Shown here: piece after piece, positions 55,258-64,000 of the stretch | Layout: every line of letters starts with the position of its first letter | How positions within the stretch are numbered: the stretch's first letter is position 1 | Origin: Qipengyuania flava | Lineage (GTDB): Bacteria > Pseudomonadota > Alphaproteobacteria > Sphingomonadales > Sphingomonadaceae | DNA: 64,000 bases | Direction: 5' to 3' | NCBI RefSeq assembly: GCF_019448255.1 | Contig: NZ_CP080410.1 | Location: forward strand, 1,426,001 to 1,490,000 | The notes under the pieces: model-generated | Told to the model about the DNA's origin: nothing | Database searches by the model: none | Seen by the model: the letters and a program-made list of their open reading frames with translations, nothing else | Program-made: the position numbers and the translations under genes

Positions 55258-57365
55258 TGGGTTGGGTCGCAAGTTTTTCCTACGCCGCCTACACGTTGGG
55301 TGCGATCGTGTGCGCGCTCGCGGCCATCTGGATCGCGCGCAAGGGCGATGCGGAACGGGCTGACCGGACACCGGCGATCGCCGCGCTCGCGCTCACGGCC
55401 AACTGGTGTTTCGCCGCAGCGAGCTTCGAGCCTGGTCGGCCGATTGTCGAGCTGACCGAAATCGCGCGCAACCTTGCATGGCTGTTCATGCTCTTCCGCC
55501 TGTTCGGCAACGACGGACGCGACGAGACGCTGCGCCTCGTTCGACCCGCGGTGTTCGCACTCGCCTTTGTGGAAGTGCTGCAATTCGCGCTGCTGCTGAT
55601 TGCTCGCCAATATGCGGTGACGCCGGAACTGGTGACGCTCACCTTTGAAACCGCCGCGCTATTCCGGGTCATGGTGGCCGTCGGCGCGCTGGTGCTGCTG
55701 CACAACCTTTATGTCGGCGCCGCCACCTCCTCGCGCGAGATCCTGCGGTGGAGCGCGGCCGCTCTTGCGGGCCTCTGGGCGTTCGAGCTCAACTTCTTCA
55801 CGCTTGCTTACATCACTGGCGAGGTCTCGCCGGAAATGACTGCCCTTCGCGGGCTGGCGGCCGCGATGGTTGCCGTGCCCTTCGCCATCGGGTTCAACAA
55901 GAGCGCATCCGGCCTCCAGTTCAATCCCTCGCGTGCGGTCACCTTCCGCTTCCTCTCGCTGCTCATCATCGGCGGCTACTTTGCCCTTATGCTGGGTCTT
56001 GCGCGCTGGCTCGACATGCTGGCGGGCGACCTTGCACGCATGACGCAGGTCGGCCTTATCATCGCGGCCGGTGCGCTGGCGCTGATCTGGCTGCCTTCGG
56101 ACCGCCTGCGTGGATGGCTGCGGGTCACGGCGATCAAGCACCTGTTCAAGCACCGCTACGACTACCGCAACGAGTGGATCCGCTTCACCCACACGATCGG
56201 GACCACGGGTTTCGAGAACGCGACCTTGCAAGAGCGCCTGGTCAAGGCACTTGCCGACATAACCGACAGCCCGTCTGGCCTGCTTCTCGTCCCGAGCGAC
56301 GATGGAGAAATGGAGCTGGGTGCGAACTGGAAATGGCCGGAAATCGATGTGCCTGCGAAGGCCGCTCCCGCGGCGCTCAGCGACGTTCTGGAGCGCAATG
56401 AGTTGATCATCGACTTCGACGAGGTGCGTCAGGGGATCGATCACCATGGCGAGCGCGAGCTGATACCCGACTGGCTGCGCGAAGACGCGCGCGCCTGGGC
56501 TGCGGTCCCGCTTCTCCACTTCGACCGTCTCGTCGGCCTTGTGATCCTTTCGCGTCCGCTGGTCGAGCGCGAACTGGACTGGGAAGACTTCGACCTGCTC
56601 ACCGTGGTCGGTCGGCAGCTTGCGAGCTATCTTGCCGAGCAGGCCGGGCAGGCAGCCCTGCTGGAAGCGAGCCGGTTCGATGAATTCAACCGGCGCATGG
56701 CGTTCGTGATGCACGACATCAAGAACCTGTCGAGCCAAATGTCGCTCCTGTTGCGCAACGCGGAGAAGCACGCCGACAAGCCCGAATTTCGCAAGGACAT
56801 GCTCGTTACCCTGCGCAACAGCGCCGACAAGCTCAACACGCTGCTGGCGCGCCTGGGGCGGTACGGTTCGCCCGCTTCGGTGGAAGCCGCGCAACTCGAT
56901 CTGGCCAGTGCGGCAAAGAGCGTCGCCGATCGCCTCGGTAAGGTCCACCCGGTCGCGGTCCTGCGCTCGGAACCGGTTACCGTCGAAGCCGATCCCGAGG
57001 CGCTCGACCAAGCGCTGGTCCATCTGGTGCAGAACGCGATCGATGCCAGCGAAGCCAACAGTTCTGTCATGCTGGAAGTCATCAGCGATGGCATCGCCGG
57101 CAAGGTGCATGTGATCGATAATGGCAAGGGTATGTCGCCCCAGTTCCTGCGCAACGGGCTGTTCAAGCCCTTCGTGTCGTCCAAGTCCGGAGGGTTCGGC
57201 ATCGGAGCCTTCGAGGCGCGCGAACTGATCCGCTCGATGGGTGGGCGTCTCGATGTGGAATCGCGCGAGGATCTGGGCACGCGTTTTACGGTGAGCCTGC
57301 CCCTCAAAGAGGCGGCGCACATAATTGATCGAAGCCAGACGGCTGAAGAGAACGAGGTCGTATAA
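55254..57365 (+). CDS. prsK: XrtA/PEP-CTERM system sensor histidine kinase PrsK
   Basis: 703 aa. About eight transmembrane segments in the first 290 residues, a GAF-like region (about 315-465), then a histidine kinase core. The H box is MHDIKNLSSQ with H487 as the phosphorylated histidine; the N box is LVQNAIDASE, then DNGKGMSPQFL and GGFGIGAFEARELI for ATP. This topology (many N-terminal helices and a GAF) is that of PrsK, which pairs with PrsR to control exopolysaccharide and PEP-CTERM genes. Its stop overlaps the prsR ATG by one base. Confidence 0.9.
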   Translation: MMGWVASFSYAAYTLGAIVCALAAIWIARKGDAERADRTPAIAALALTANWCFAAASFEPGRPIVELTEIARNLAWLFMLFRLFGNDGRDETLRLVRPAVFALAFVEVLQFALLLIARQYAVTPELVTLTFETAALFRVMVAVGALVLLHNLYVGAATSSREILRWSAAALAGLWAFELNFFTLAYITGEVSPEMTALRGLAAAMVAVPFAIGFNKSASGLQFNPSRAVTFRFLSLLIIGGYFALMLGLARWLDMLAGDLARMTQVGLIIAAGALALIWLPSDRLRGWLRVTAIKHLFKHRYDYRNEWIRFTHTIGTTGFENATLQERLVKALADITDSPSGLLLVPSDDGEMELGANWKWPEIDVPAKAAPAALSDVLERNELIIDFDEVRQGIDHHGERELIPDWLREDARAWAAVPLLHFDRLVGLVILSRPLVERELDWEDFDLLTVVGRQLASYLAEQAGQAALLEASRFDEFNRRMAFVMHDIKNLSSQMSLLLRNAEKHADKPEFRKDMLVTLRNSADKLNTLLARLGRYGSPASVEAAQLDLASAAKSVADRLGKVHPVAVLRSEPVTVEADPEALDQALVHLVQNAIDASEANSSVMLEVISDGIAGKVHVIDNGKGMSPQFLRNGLFKPFVSSKSGGFGIGAFEARELIRSMGGRLDVESREDLGTRFTVSLPLKEAAHIIDRSQTAEENEVV

Positions 57366-58732
57366 TGGCGGACACCAAACCCAAATTGCTGATCGTCGAG
57401 GACGACGAAGGCCTGCAGGCGCAGCTCAAGTGGGCCTATGACGATTTCGACGTCGTCATCGCCGGGACCCGCGAAGCGGCGCTAGCCGCGCTGCGTTCCG
57501 AAGAGCCCGCTGTAGTCACGCTCGATCTCGGCCTTCCGCCCGATCCGGACGGTACGACCGAAGGCTTTGCCGTCCTCGAAGCGATCATGGCGATGAAGCC
57601 CGACACCAAGGTGATTGTCGCATCGGGCCACGGCGCGCGCGAAAGCGCGCTGCGTGCGGTGGAGCAGGGGGCCTACGATTTCTACCAGAAGCCGGTCGAT
57701 ATCGACACGCTCGGTCTGATCGTTCAGCGGGCCTACCGCCTGCACCAGATTGAAAACGAGAACCGGCGCCTGTCCGAAAAGGTTGGGGAAGATCGCACCG
57801 TCCTTGGCTCGATGGTCACCGCAGCTCCCGAAATGGCCAAGGTCGCGCGCACGATCGAGCGCGTGGCGCCGACCAATGTCTCGGTCATGCTGCTGGGTGC
57901 GAGCGGAACGGGCAAGGAGCTGCTTGCCCGCGGCGTGCACGAATCCAGCGACCGGCGCGGCGGTGCGTTCATCGCGATCAATTGCGCGGCGATTCCGGAA
58001 AACCTGCTCGAAAGCGAGCTGTTCGGCCATGAGAAGGGCGCGTTCACGGGCGCCGTGAAAATGACCGAGGGCAAGATCGAACTGGCCGATGGTGGTACGC
58101 TGTTCCTTGACGAGGTGGGCGACATACCCCTGCCGCTTCAGGTCAAGCTGCTGCGTTTCCTTCAGGAACGCACGATTGAACGCATCGGGGGCCGCAAGGC
58201 GATCTCGGTCGACACGCGCATCGTTTGCGCCACCCACCAGAACCTTGAAGCGATGATTGCGGAAGGCACGTTCCGCGAGGACCTGTTCTATCGCCTAGCC
58301 GAAATCGTCGTGAAGGTGCCGACGCTGGCGGATCGCCCGGGCGATGCCGTGCTGCTGGCCAAGCATTTCCTGACCCGTTTTGCCGACGAGATGAACCCGC
58401 AGGTCAAGGGTTTCGCCCCTGATGCGCTCGCGGCGATCGATGGCTGGAACTGGCCCGGAAACGTGCGCGAACTCGAAAACCGGGTGAAGCGCGCGGTGAT
58501 CATGGCGGACGGCAAAATGGTGTCGGCGGAAGACCTCGATCTTGAGCAGAGTGACGAAGAGGGGGGCGACATAGCGCTCAACCTCAAGGCCGCGCGCGAA
58601 CAGGCGGATCGCCGGATGATCCGCCAGGCGCTTGCGCGAAGCGAAGGCAATATCTCCAACACCGCGAAACTCTTGGGAATTAGCCGGCCCACGCTCTACG
58701 ACCTCCTCAAGCAATATGACTTGCAGGCCTGA
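57365..58732 (+). CDS. prsR: PEP-CTERM system sigma54 response regulator PrsR
   Basis: 455 aa. Receiver domain with phosphoryl-accepting D54 ([10 protein letters not shown]) and K109; AAA+ domain with Walker A GASGTGKE (178-185) and the sigma54 contact loop GAFTGA (225-230); FIS-type helix-turn-helix at the C-terminus ([17 protein letters not shown]). It activates RpoN-dependent promoters, so its targets should carry -24/-12 elements; none was found just upstream of the sugar transferase gene. Overlaps prsK by one base. Confidence 0.93.
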   Translation: MADTKPKLLIVEDDEGLQAQLKWAYDDFDVVIAGTREAALAALRSEEPAVVTLDLGLPPDPDGTTEGFAVLEAIMAMKPDTKVIVASGHGARESALRAVEQGAYDFYQKPVDIDTLGLIVQRAYRLHQIENENRRLSEKVGEDRTVLGSMVTAAPEMAKVARTIERVAPTNVSVMLLGASGTGKELLARGVHESSDRRGGAFIAINCAAIPENLLESELFGHEKGAFTGAVKMTEGKIELADGGTLFLDEVGDIPLPLQVKLLRFLQERTIERIGGRKAISVDTRIVCATHQNLEAMIAEGTFREDLFYRLAEIVVKVPTLADRPGDAVLLAKHFLTRFADEMNPQVKGFAPDALAAIDGWNWPGNVRELENRVKRAVIMADGKMVSAEDLDLEQSDEEGGDIALNLKAAREQADRRMIRQALARSEGNISNTAKLLGISRPTLYDLLKQYDLQA

Positions 58733-60476
58733 CACCTTCTTGCGCTTCATCGCTCTGATCGCCGCCGTCGCGCTGGGTGCCTGCGCCGAGAGCGAACAGC
58801 CGCCCACGACGATCGAAAGCGCGCAGGCCGAACTTGCGCGGGGCAAGCCGATTGCTGCCGAAGTCTTCCTCGAACGCGCGCTCGAAGAAGGCGCCGAGCG
58901 GAGCGCTGTTGCAGCCTTCTTCGGTCAGGCACAGTTGCAGGAAGGCGATATGCGCGCCGCTCGCGAATGGCTGGGTCCGGGCGAATTTTCCGACGAAACG
59001 CGAGCGCTGGGCTTTCGCCTGCTGGGCGAGCTGGAAATGCGCGAGGGCAATCTGGCCGAAGCGGGAAGGGCCTTCGATCGCTCCTTCGAGGCCAATCCCG
59101 ACAGCGCAGACCTGTGGGTCGACATCGGACGGCTGCGCTATCGCGGCGGCGAGCAGTTGCAGGCCATCGAAGCTGCGGATCGCGCTCTGGAGCTGGATGA
59201 AGGCAATGCGGAAGCGCTGCGTTTTCGCGGCCAGCTGGCCCGCGACGCCGAAGGAATGATGGCCGGCGCCCGGCTGCTGGAGCGCGCCCTGGCGAGCCGG
59301 CCTGACGATGTCGGCCTGAGGGTCGAATACGCCGCTACGCTGGGGGACGCCGGTCGCGCCAGTGACGCGCTGGAGGTCTTGCGGGCCAATGGCGGAGAGG
59401 CGGCTCAGAACCCGCGCGGATTGTTCGTCCAGGCCGTCATTGCAGCGCGTGGCGGCTACTTCCCGCTGGCGCGTACCCTGCTGACGCGGTCCGAACTCCC
59501 ACAGCAAGAGGTTGCGGCGGCCCAGCTGCTGTCGGCGATCATCGACCTGCAAGAAGAGAACTTCGCCAGCGCCGCGCAGACGCTGGACAGGCTGTTCGCG
59601 CGCCAGCCCGACAACCGCCGGGTCCGCGACCTGCTGGCCTACGCGCTTTCGCGCAGCGACGGCGAGCGCGAGCTTGTTCGCCGGTTCGGGGAATTCGCAG
59701 CGGGTTCGGCCGGCTCGACCTATCTGCGCACGCTCGTCGCGCGTGCCTACGAGACGCTCGATGATCGCGAGAAGGCTGGGATATTGCTGGACCTTGCCGC
59801 TGTGGGGAACGCCAACCTTTCGATCCTTCCCAGCGCTACCCCGCCCGAAGCCCTGGCCGTGTCCACCGTCGAATCCGGGCTGGAAACGCGGGACTATGTG
59901 CGCAGCGCCATTGCCGAGCGCGAGGCCAGCCGGGCGCTTGGCCGGGCGCGGGCCTTTGCCGAGCGCCATCCCGGCTCGGGCGATGCCTTCGCTATCCTGG
60001 GCGATGCGGAGTATGCGCGGGGTAACAAGCGGGCTGCGCGCGAGGCCTATGAGCGCTCGGCAAGCGTGCGGCGCCCTTGGCCTCTCACGCTGCGGCTCGC
60101 AGGAACGCAGGATGACGCGGAGTCCGCGACGCGGGTCCTGGAAGCCTATGTGCGCGAAAACCCGATGAACGGGGAAGCGGCGGCCATACTGGCCGATGCC
60201 TATGCCGCTGAGGGAAATTGGGAGCAGGCCAACCTGCTGCTCGATCACGCAATCGGCCATGGCATGGGTCGTGTGCCTTGGGTCCTGGCCGCGCGAAGCG
60301 TAGGCGCCTTGCAGGGGGATGACGGGGAAACCGCGCTTGCCCTTGCGCTGGCCGCGCATGACCTACAGCCGATGAACCCCCTCGCTATCGCAGCGCTTGT
60401 CGCTTCGCTGCCCGAAAGCGAAGAAGCGGCTCGCAACGAACTGCGTGCGAAGGCGCAGTCGCTGCGAGGAAATTGA
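58716..60476 (+). CDS. TPR-repeat lipoprotein of the PEP-CTERM block (PrsT-like)
   Basis: 586 aa. Lipoprotein signal with lipobox LGAC (Cys at about residue 22). The rest is made of TPR-like helical hairpins, many with the A-x-x-x-x-x-R-A-L-x-L-D/N-P spacing (ADRALELDEGNAEALRF, FDRSFEANPDSADLWVDIG). It would sit at the inner face of the outer membrane and may help polysaccharide export or assembly. The known PrsT proteins of other systems are much longer, so I do not assign that symbol. The ATG at 58716 overlaps prsR; a TTG at 58740 would give a shorter signal. Confidence 0.75.
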   Translation: MTCRPDTFLRFIALIAAVALGACAESEQPPTTIESAQAELARGKPIAAEVFLERALEEGAERSAVAAFFGQAQLQEGDMRAAREWLGPGEFSDETRALGFRLLGELEMREGNLAEAGRAFDRSFEANPDSADLWVDIGRLRYRGGEQLQAIEAADRALELDEGNAEALRFRGQLARDAEGMMAGARLLERALASRPDDVGLRVEYAATLGDAGRASDALEVLRANGGEAAQNPRGLFVQAVIAARGGYFPLARTLLTRSELPQQEVAAAQLLSAIIDLQEENFASAAQTLDRLFARQPDNRRVRDLLAYALSRSDGERELVRRFGEFAAGSAGSTYLRTLVARAYETLDDREKAGILLDLAAVGNANLSILPSATPPEALAVSTVESGLETRDYVRSAIAEREASRALGRARAFAERHPGSGDAFAILGDAEYARGNKRAAREAYERSASVRRPWPLTLRLAGTQDDAESATRVLEAYVRENPMNGEAAAILADAYAAEGNWEQANLLLDHAIGHGMGRVPWVLAARSVGALQGDDGETALALALAAHDLQPMNPLAIAALVASLPESEEAARNELRAKAQSLRGN

Positions 60477-60516
60477 TCCCCTCGACAAGGCCGCTTGCGC
60501 GGGGCAGGGGCCGGAT

Positions 60517-61521
60517 ATGGGGATGAGAACCGTTTTCGCCGATCCGATGCTGCGCATGCTTATGGCAGCAATCCTGCTTGCTGCGTTGGTACCGGCCGTG
60601 GGCGAGGCCCGCGGTGCGGCGCAGCTCGTCGCCAATTCGGCGATCTTCATCCTTTTCCTGCTGAACGGCATGCGGATCGCGCGGCGCGATATCGCGGCGG
60701 GAGCGGCCAACTGGCGCTTCCTTCTCCCGCTCGTCCTGTGGGTGTTTGGCGCGATGGCGCTGGTCGGACTGGCGCTGGCCTCTATCGGGAGCAGCGTCCT
60801 GACCCCGGCTGTCGCCTTGGGCTTCCTTTACCTTGGTACGCTTCCGTCGACCGTCCAGTCGGCGACGTCCTACACGTCGCTTGCCGAGGGCAATGTGGCG
60901 CTGTCGGTGGTCGGGGCGGCGCTGCTCAACATCCTTGGCGTCTTCATCACGGTCCCGATCTTCCTCGCGCTTGGCGGCAGCGGGAGCGGGGCGGTCGGGA
61001 TGGACGTGATCGGCAAGATCATGCTGCTCTTGATCCTGCCCTTTGCGATTGGCCAGGCGGTGCAGGGCTTCACGCGCGACTTCATCGCACAGCACAAGGG
61101 CAAGATCGCATGGGTCGATCGCTTTGCCATTTCGGCCGCAATCTATGTCGCGTTCTCCGGCGCGGTTGAGCAGGGCATCTGGACCCGTGTCGATGCATTC
61201 GACTGGCTCGCGATCCTGGGCTTGGTGGCCGTTTTCCTGGTGGTCGGAAATTACGGCGCCTGGCTCGCAGGCGGGGCGCTGCGACTACCGCGCGCCGACC
61301 GCATCGCCTTCCTGTTCGCAGGAGCCCAGAAAAGCGCGGCGGTGGGCGCCCCGCTAGCGACGATCCTGTTCCCGCCGGCCGAGGCCGGTTTCATCGTAAT
61401 CGCGCTGCTGCTCTACCACTTCTTCCAGCTGGTGGTCGCAGCGCCGGTTGCTAGTCGTCTGTCGACGTCACCGCATCTTCCGGATGGCGGCGATTGTGCC
61501 GCACCGACCACCAGAAGCTGA
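60517..61521 (+). CDS. Bile acid:sodium symporter family (SBF/BASS) protein
   Basis: 334 aa, about 9-10 hydrophobic segments. The SBF pattern is visible: FLLNGMRIARRDI, LGFLYLGTLPSTVQSATSYTSLAEGNVALS (given as TLPSTVQS and SYTSLAEGN), and the second repeat FAGAQKSAAVGAPLATI. Substrates in bacteria are diverse (bile acids, pantothenate, pyruvate and others). ATG at 60517; a second one at 60523 is possible. The C-terminal 23 residues, after the last membrane segment, run antisense over the end of the DUF475 gene (71-base overlap). Confidence 0.85.
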   Translation: MGMRTVFADPMLRMLMAAILLAALVPAVGEARGAAQLVANSAIFILFLLNGMRIARRDIAAGAANWRFLLPLVLWVFGAMALVGLALASIGSSVLTPAVALGFLYLGTLPSTVQSATSYTSLAEGNVALSVVGAALLNILGVFITVPIFLALGGSGSGAVGMDVIGKIMLLLILPFAIGQAVQGFTRDFIAQHKGKIAWVDRFAISAAIYVAFSGAVEQGIWTRVDAFDWLAILGLVAVFLVVGNYGAWLAGGALRLPRADRIAFLFAGAQKSAAVGAPLATILFPPAEAGFIVIALLLYHFFQLVVAAPVASRLSTSPHLPDGGDCAAPTTRS

Positions 61522-62521
61522 GACCGATCAGGACCGCACCGAGCAGGCCGGTGATCGTTTCGGGAATGTGCCAGCGCGCGGACAGCAGCATGATGATGCC
61601 GAGCACGATGATCGCCCAGAAGGCGCCGTGTTCGAGATAGCGGTACTGCGCCAGCGTCCCAGTGCGCACGAGGTGGATGGTCATGGAACGCACGAACATG
61701 GCGCCGACCGAAAGGCCCAGCGCGATGATGATCATGTTGTTCGACAGGGCAAAGGCCCCGATCACGCCGTCGAAGCTGAAGCTTGCGTCGAGAACTTCGA
61801 GATAGAGGAACCCGCCAAGGCCCGATTTCACGATCTCGCCAGCGGCTTTCTTGCGCGCTTCGCGTGCTTCGATGATCGCGGCAATGGCATGAACGGCGAT
61901 GAAGGTGACGAGGCCTAGGATGGCTGCAGTGAGGAAGGTTACCGCATCGTCCGGTTCCAGCAGCGTCGAGACGAAATAGACGAGCCCCAGGACGAGGCCG
62001 ATCTCGACGGCAGGGACATTGGAGAACTTGTTGATCGTCCGCTCGATCACGGCGATCCAGTGGACGTCCTTCTCCTCTTCGAAGAAGAAGGTGAGGCCGA
62101 CCATCGCCAGGAAGGCGCCGCCGAAGCCGGCAATGCCGATATGGGCACCCGAGACGATCTCCTCGTATCGCACCGGATTGTTGAGCGACAGCGACACCGC
62201 CTCCATCGGGCCGACCTGGGCCGCGATCGAAACAATGGCGATCGGGAAGATGATGCGCATCCCGAAGACCGCGATAAGTATGCCGATGGTCAGGAAGCGT
62301 TGCTGCCAGACAGGGTCCATGTCGCGCAGGACGGTCGCGTTGACCACTGCGTTGTCGAAGCTCAGCGAGACCTCGAGGATCGAAAGCACGATGACGATCC
62401 ACAAGATGCCGAGGGTCGCGGTGATCGAACCCGTGCTGCTCCAGCCATACCAGGCAGCAAGGCCGAAGCAGACTGCCGTGAAGGCGAGCGAAAAGGTGTA
62501 GTACTGGCGTATCGTTTCCAT
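61451..62521 (-). CDS. DUF475 / TerC-like integral membrane protein
   Basis: 356 aa, about nine transmembrane segments. The paired acidic-aromatic motifs of the TerC/DUF475 group are present twice: SFDNAVVNA in the first half and DASFSFDGVIGA in the second, which likely bind a cation. Members are linked to metal (for example tellurite or manganese) efflux or tolerance, but the DUF475 branch has no set function. It starts 11 bases after the panB stop, so it may be translated with panB. Confidence 0.85.
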   Translation of the reverse strand: METIRQYYTFSLAFTAVCFGLAAWYGWSSTGSITATLGILWIVIVLSILEVSLSFDNAVVNATVLRDMDPVWQQRFLTIGILIAVFGMRIIFPIAIVSIAAQVGPMEAVSLSLNNPVRYEEIVSGAHIGIAGFGGAFLAMVGLTFFFEEEKDVHWIAVIERTINKFSNVPAVEIGLVLGLVYFVSTLLEPDDAVTFLTAAILGLVTFIAVHAIAAIIEAREARKKAAGEIVKSGLGGFLYLEVLDASFSFDGVIGAFALSNNMIIIALGLSVGAMFVRSMTIHLVRTGTLAQYRYLEHGAFWAIIVLGIIMLLSARWHIPETITGLLGAVLIGLSFWWSVRHNRRHPEDAVTSTDD

Positions 62522-62532
62522 TGCGCGGGTCT

Positions 62533-63405
62533 TCAGGCCTTGGGCTGGTAGGTCTGTTCAGCGGTCGGGAAGCTGCGCGCACGCACTTCTTCGGCGTAGC
62601 TGGCAGCGGTCTTTTCGATGATGCTGGCGATGTCCTCGTACTTCTTCACGAAGCGCGGGACGCGTTCGAACATGCCGAGCATGTCTTCGGTAACCAGCAC
62701 CTGCCCGTCGCATTGCGCCGAGGCGCCGATACCGATGGTCGGGCAGGAAACCGCCTTAGTGGCTTCGATAGCGATGGGTTCGAGCACGCCTTCAAGGACG
62801 ATGGCGAAGGCGCCGGCTTCGTCGAGCGCCTTTGCATCGCCGACGATCTTCTCGGCTTCCGCATCGCTGCGGCCGCGCGCCGCATAACCGCCCAACACAT
62901 TGACCGCCTGCGGCGTGAGGCCGACGTGGCCCATCACCGGGATGCCGCGCTGGTTCAGGAAGGCGACCGTTTCGGCCATCTGCTCGCCGCCTTCGAGCTT
63001 CACCGCGGCCGCACCCGATTGCTTGAGAAGGAAGGTCGCGCTTTCAAACGCTTGCTGCGGCGATTGTTCGTAGGAGCCGAAGGGCATGTCGACCACGACC
63101 ACCGAATGGTAGCTGCCGCGCACGACCGCGGCTGCGTGATTGGCCATCATGTCGAGCGTCACCGGGATGGTGGTCGGCAGGCCGTAGATGACCTGCGCCA
63201 GCGAATCCCCGACCAGCAGGAGGTCGCAATGCGCGTCGAGCAGCTGGGCCTGCCGCGCGGTGTAGGCGGTGAGCATGACCAGCGGTTCGCCGCTGGTGCC
63301 ATCCGTCTTGTGCGCGCGGATCTTGGGGACCGTGAGCCGCTTCATCGGTCGCGGTGTGGGGTTGGCCCGGCTAGTGCTCGTCTCGAGCTGGAAGGTCGTC
63401 GACAT
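62533..63405 (-). CDS. panB: 3-methyl-2-oxobutanoate hydroxymethyltransferase
   Basis: 290 aa. First step of pantothenate and CoA synthesis: adds a hydroxymethyl from methylene-THF to ketoisovalerate. Seen: LTAYTARQAQLLDAHCDLLLVGDSLA, GSYHSVVVVDMPFGSYEQ, AVKLEGGEQM, PVMGHVGLTPQ and TIGIGASAQCDGQVLV. Metal ligands and the catalytic Glu region are intact. Start ATG at 63405, with a 21-residue extension before MKRLTVP; an ATG there (63342) is possible. Confidence 0.95.
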   Translation of the reverse strand: MSTTFQLETSTSRANPTPRPMKRLTVPKIRAHKTDGTSGEPLVMLTAYTARQAQLLDAHCDLLLVGDSLAQVIYGLPTTIPVTLDMMANHAAAVVRGSYHSVVVVDMPFGSYEQSPQQAFESATFLLKQSGAAAVKLEGGEQMAETVAFLNQRGIPVMGHVGLTPQAVNVLGGYAARGRSDAEAEKIVGDAKALDEAGAFAIVLEGVLEPIAIEATKAVSCPTIGIGASAQCDGQVLVTEDMLGMFERVPRFVKKYEDIASIIEKTAASYAEEVRARSFPTAEQTYQPKA

Positions 63406-63532
63406 GCCGCCCCACTAGCAAGCGCGTGGACGATGGCAAAGCGAAGCTTGGAATCGCGCGGATTTGCGTGTTTAAGGGCGGCCATGTCACCCGCGGTCGG
63501 GATCGCCGCACCTGGAGAGGGATAATCTGAAC

Positions 63533-64000
63533 ATGGTCGCTACGACGACTCCGACCGGCGATGGCTGGTCCTCGCGCACTGCCTTCATTCTTGCAGCGGT
63601 GGGCGCTGCGGTTGGCCTGGGCAATATCTGGCGCTTTCCGACGCTCGCCGGCGAGAACGGCGGCGGTGCCTTCGTGCTCTTCTACATCGGCTGCGTGTTC
63701 TTGCTCGGCCTGCCGCTGGTGCTGTCGGAAATCTTCATCGGCCGCGTCGGGCAGACCGACGCCGTCGGGTCGATCCGCCGGGTTGCAGCGCAGTCCAAGG
63801 CTTCGCCCAGCTGGTCGATCTTCGGCGCGGTCGGCGCTCTCGCTGCATTCCTGATCGTGTCGTTCTACTCGGTCGTTGCGGGCTGGGTGCTTTATTATGC
63901 CGGTGTGATGGGAGCGGATTTGTTCTCAGCGATCATGGAAGGCGATCCCTTCCGCGGCGCGCTGGTGGGCGAGAGCCAGGACCAGATCCAGCAGCGCCTC
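63533..64000 (+). CDS. Neurotransmitter:sodium symporter (SNF) family protein, N-terminal part
   Basis: First 156 residues; the gene runs past the window. The N-terminal signature of the family is clear: RTAFILAAVGAAVGLGNIWRFP (shown as AVGLGNIWRFP), then GGGAFVLFY and LVLSEIFIGRVG. Bacterial members take up amino acids such as tryptophan, leucine or tyrosine with sodium, which suits a marine cell. ATG at 63533. The 127 bases before it, between this gene and divergent panB, showed no clear promoter. Confidence 0.9.
   Translation, partial: MVATTTPTGDGWSSRTAFILAAVGAAVGLGNIWRFPTLAGENGGGAFVLFYIGCVFLLGLPLVLSEIFIGRVGQTDAVGSIRRVAAQSKASPSWSIFGAVGALAAFLIVSFYSVVAGWVLYYAGVMGADLFSAIMEGDPFRGALVGESQDQIQQRL

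Overview
This is 64 kb of high-GC chromosomal DNA, most likely from a marine or aquatic alphaproteobacterium of the Sphingomonadales (family Erythrobacteraceae: Erythrobacter, Qipengyuania or Altererythrobacter type). The lineage call is inference from protein character and gene order: sdhE between recG and mfd, 6S RNA between fau and zapA, a ZauP-like gene before zapA, long-form isocitrate lyase beside an ScfR/RamB-type regulator, COQ8-like ABC1 kinase, PEP-CTERM/XrtA sensor genes and tryptophan-halogenase-family proteins. No transposase, integrase, phage gene, CRISPR array or rRNA was seen. The genes are dense, on both strands, with many 1-8 bp overlaps.

Layout. 1-8.1 kb: end of addA, trxA, argJ-hisN, a small exported protein, secA, a GNAT acetyltransferase, a TauE/SafE permease. 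8.1-20.4 kb: tRNA-Asn, nadK, an EAL protein with a dead GGDEF domain, mfd, sdhE, recG, a COQ8-like kinase overlapping a low-molecular-weight phosphatase gene, and acetyl-CoA synthetase. 20.4-27.7 kb: TonB-dependent receptor, tRNA-Pro, thyA, a branched-chain 2-oxoacid dehydrogenase operon (E1 alpha, E1 beta, E2) with a clear promoter and terminator, and tRNA-Asp. 27.7-31 kb: GPH-type sugar symporter, DUF2842 protein, fau, 6S RNA candidate, zapA and its coiled-coil partner gene. 31-36.8 kb: tkt-gap-pgk-thioesterase-serine hydrolase operon. 36.8-40.5 kb: a small accessory islet with a flavodoxin-fold reductase, a flavin-dependent halogenase and a second halogenase-family protein that has lost its catalytic residues. 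40.5-49.9 kb: class I aldolase, thiE, L,D-transpeptidase, LytM protein, efp, suhB, tRNA-Leu, SLC13-type permease, exported M20 peptidase. 50-53.4 kb: aceA with a small companion gene, facing an ScfR/RamB-type regulator. 53.5-60.5 kb: exopolysaccharide/PEP-CTERM regulatory block (sugar transferase, PrsK, PrsR, TPR lipoprotein). 60.5-64 kb: SBF transporter, DUF475 protein, panB and the start of an SNF-family transporter.

How it fits together. acs, aceA and its regulator, branched-chain 2-oxoacid dehydrogenase, class I aldolase, gap, pgk and tkt suit a heterotroph that lives on acetate, short acyl-CoA and amino acids and makes sugars by gluconeogenesis. The prs block points to regulated exopolysaccharide and PEP-CTERM protein export. 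The most unusual item is the halogenase plus pseudo-halogenase gene pair with an adjacent, divergently transcribed flavin reductase. All function calls come from reading the sequence; no database search was run.
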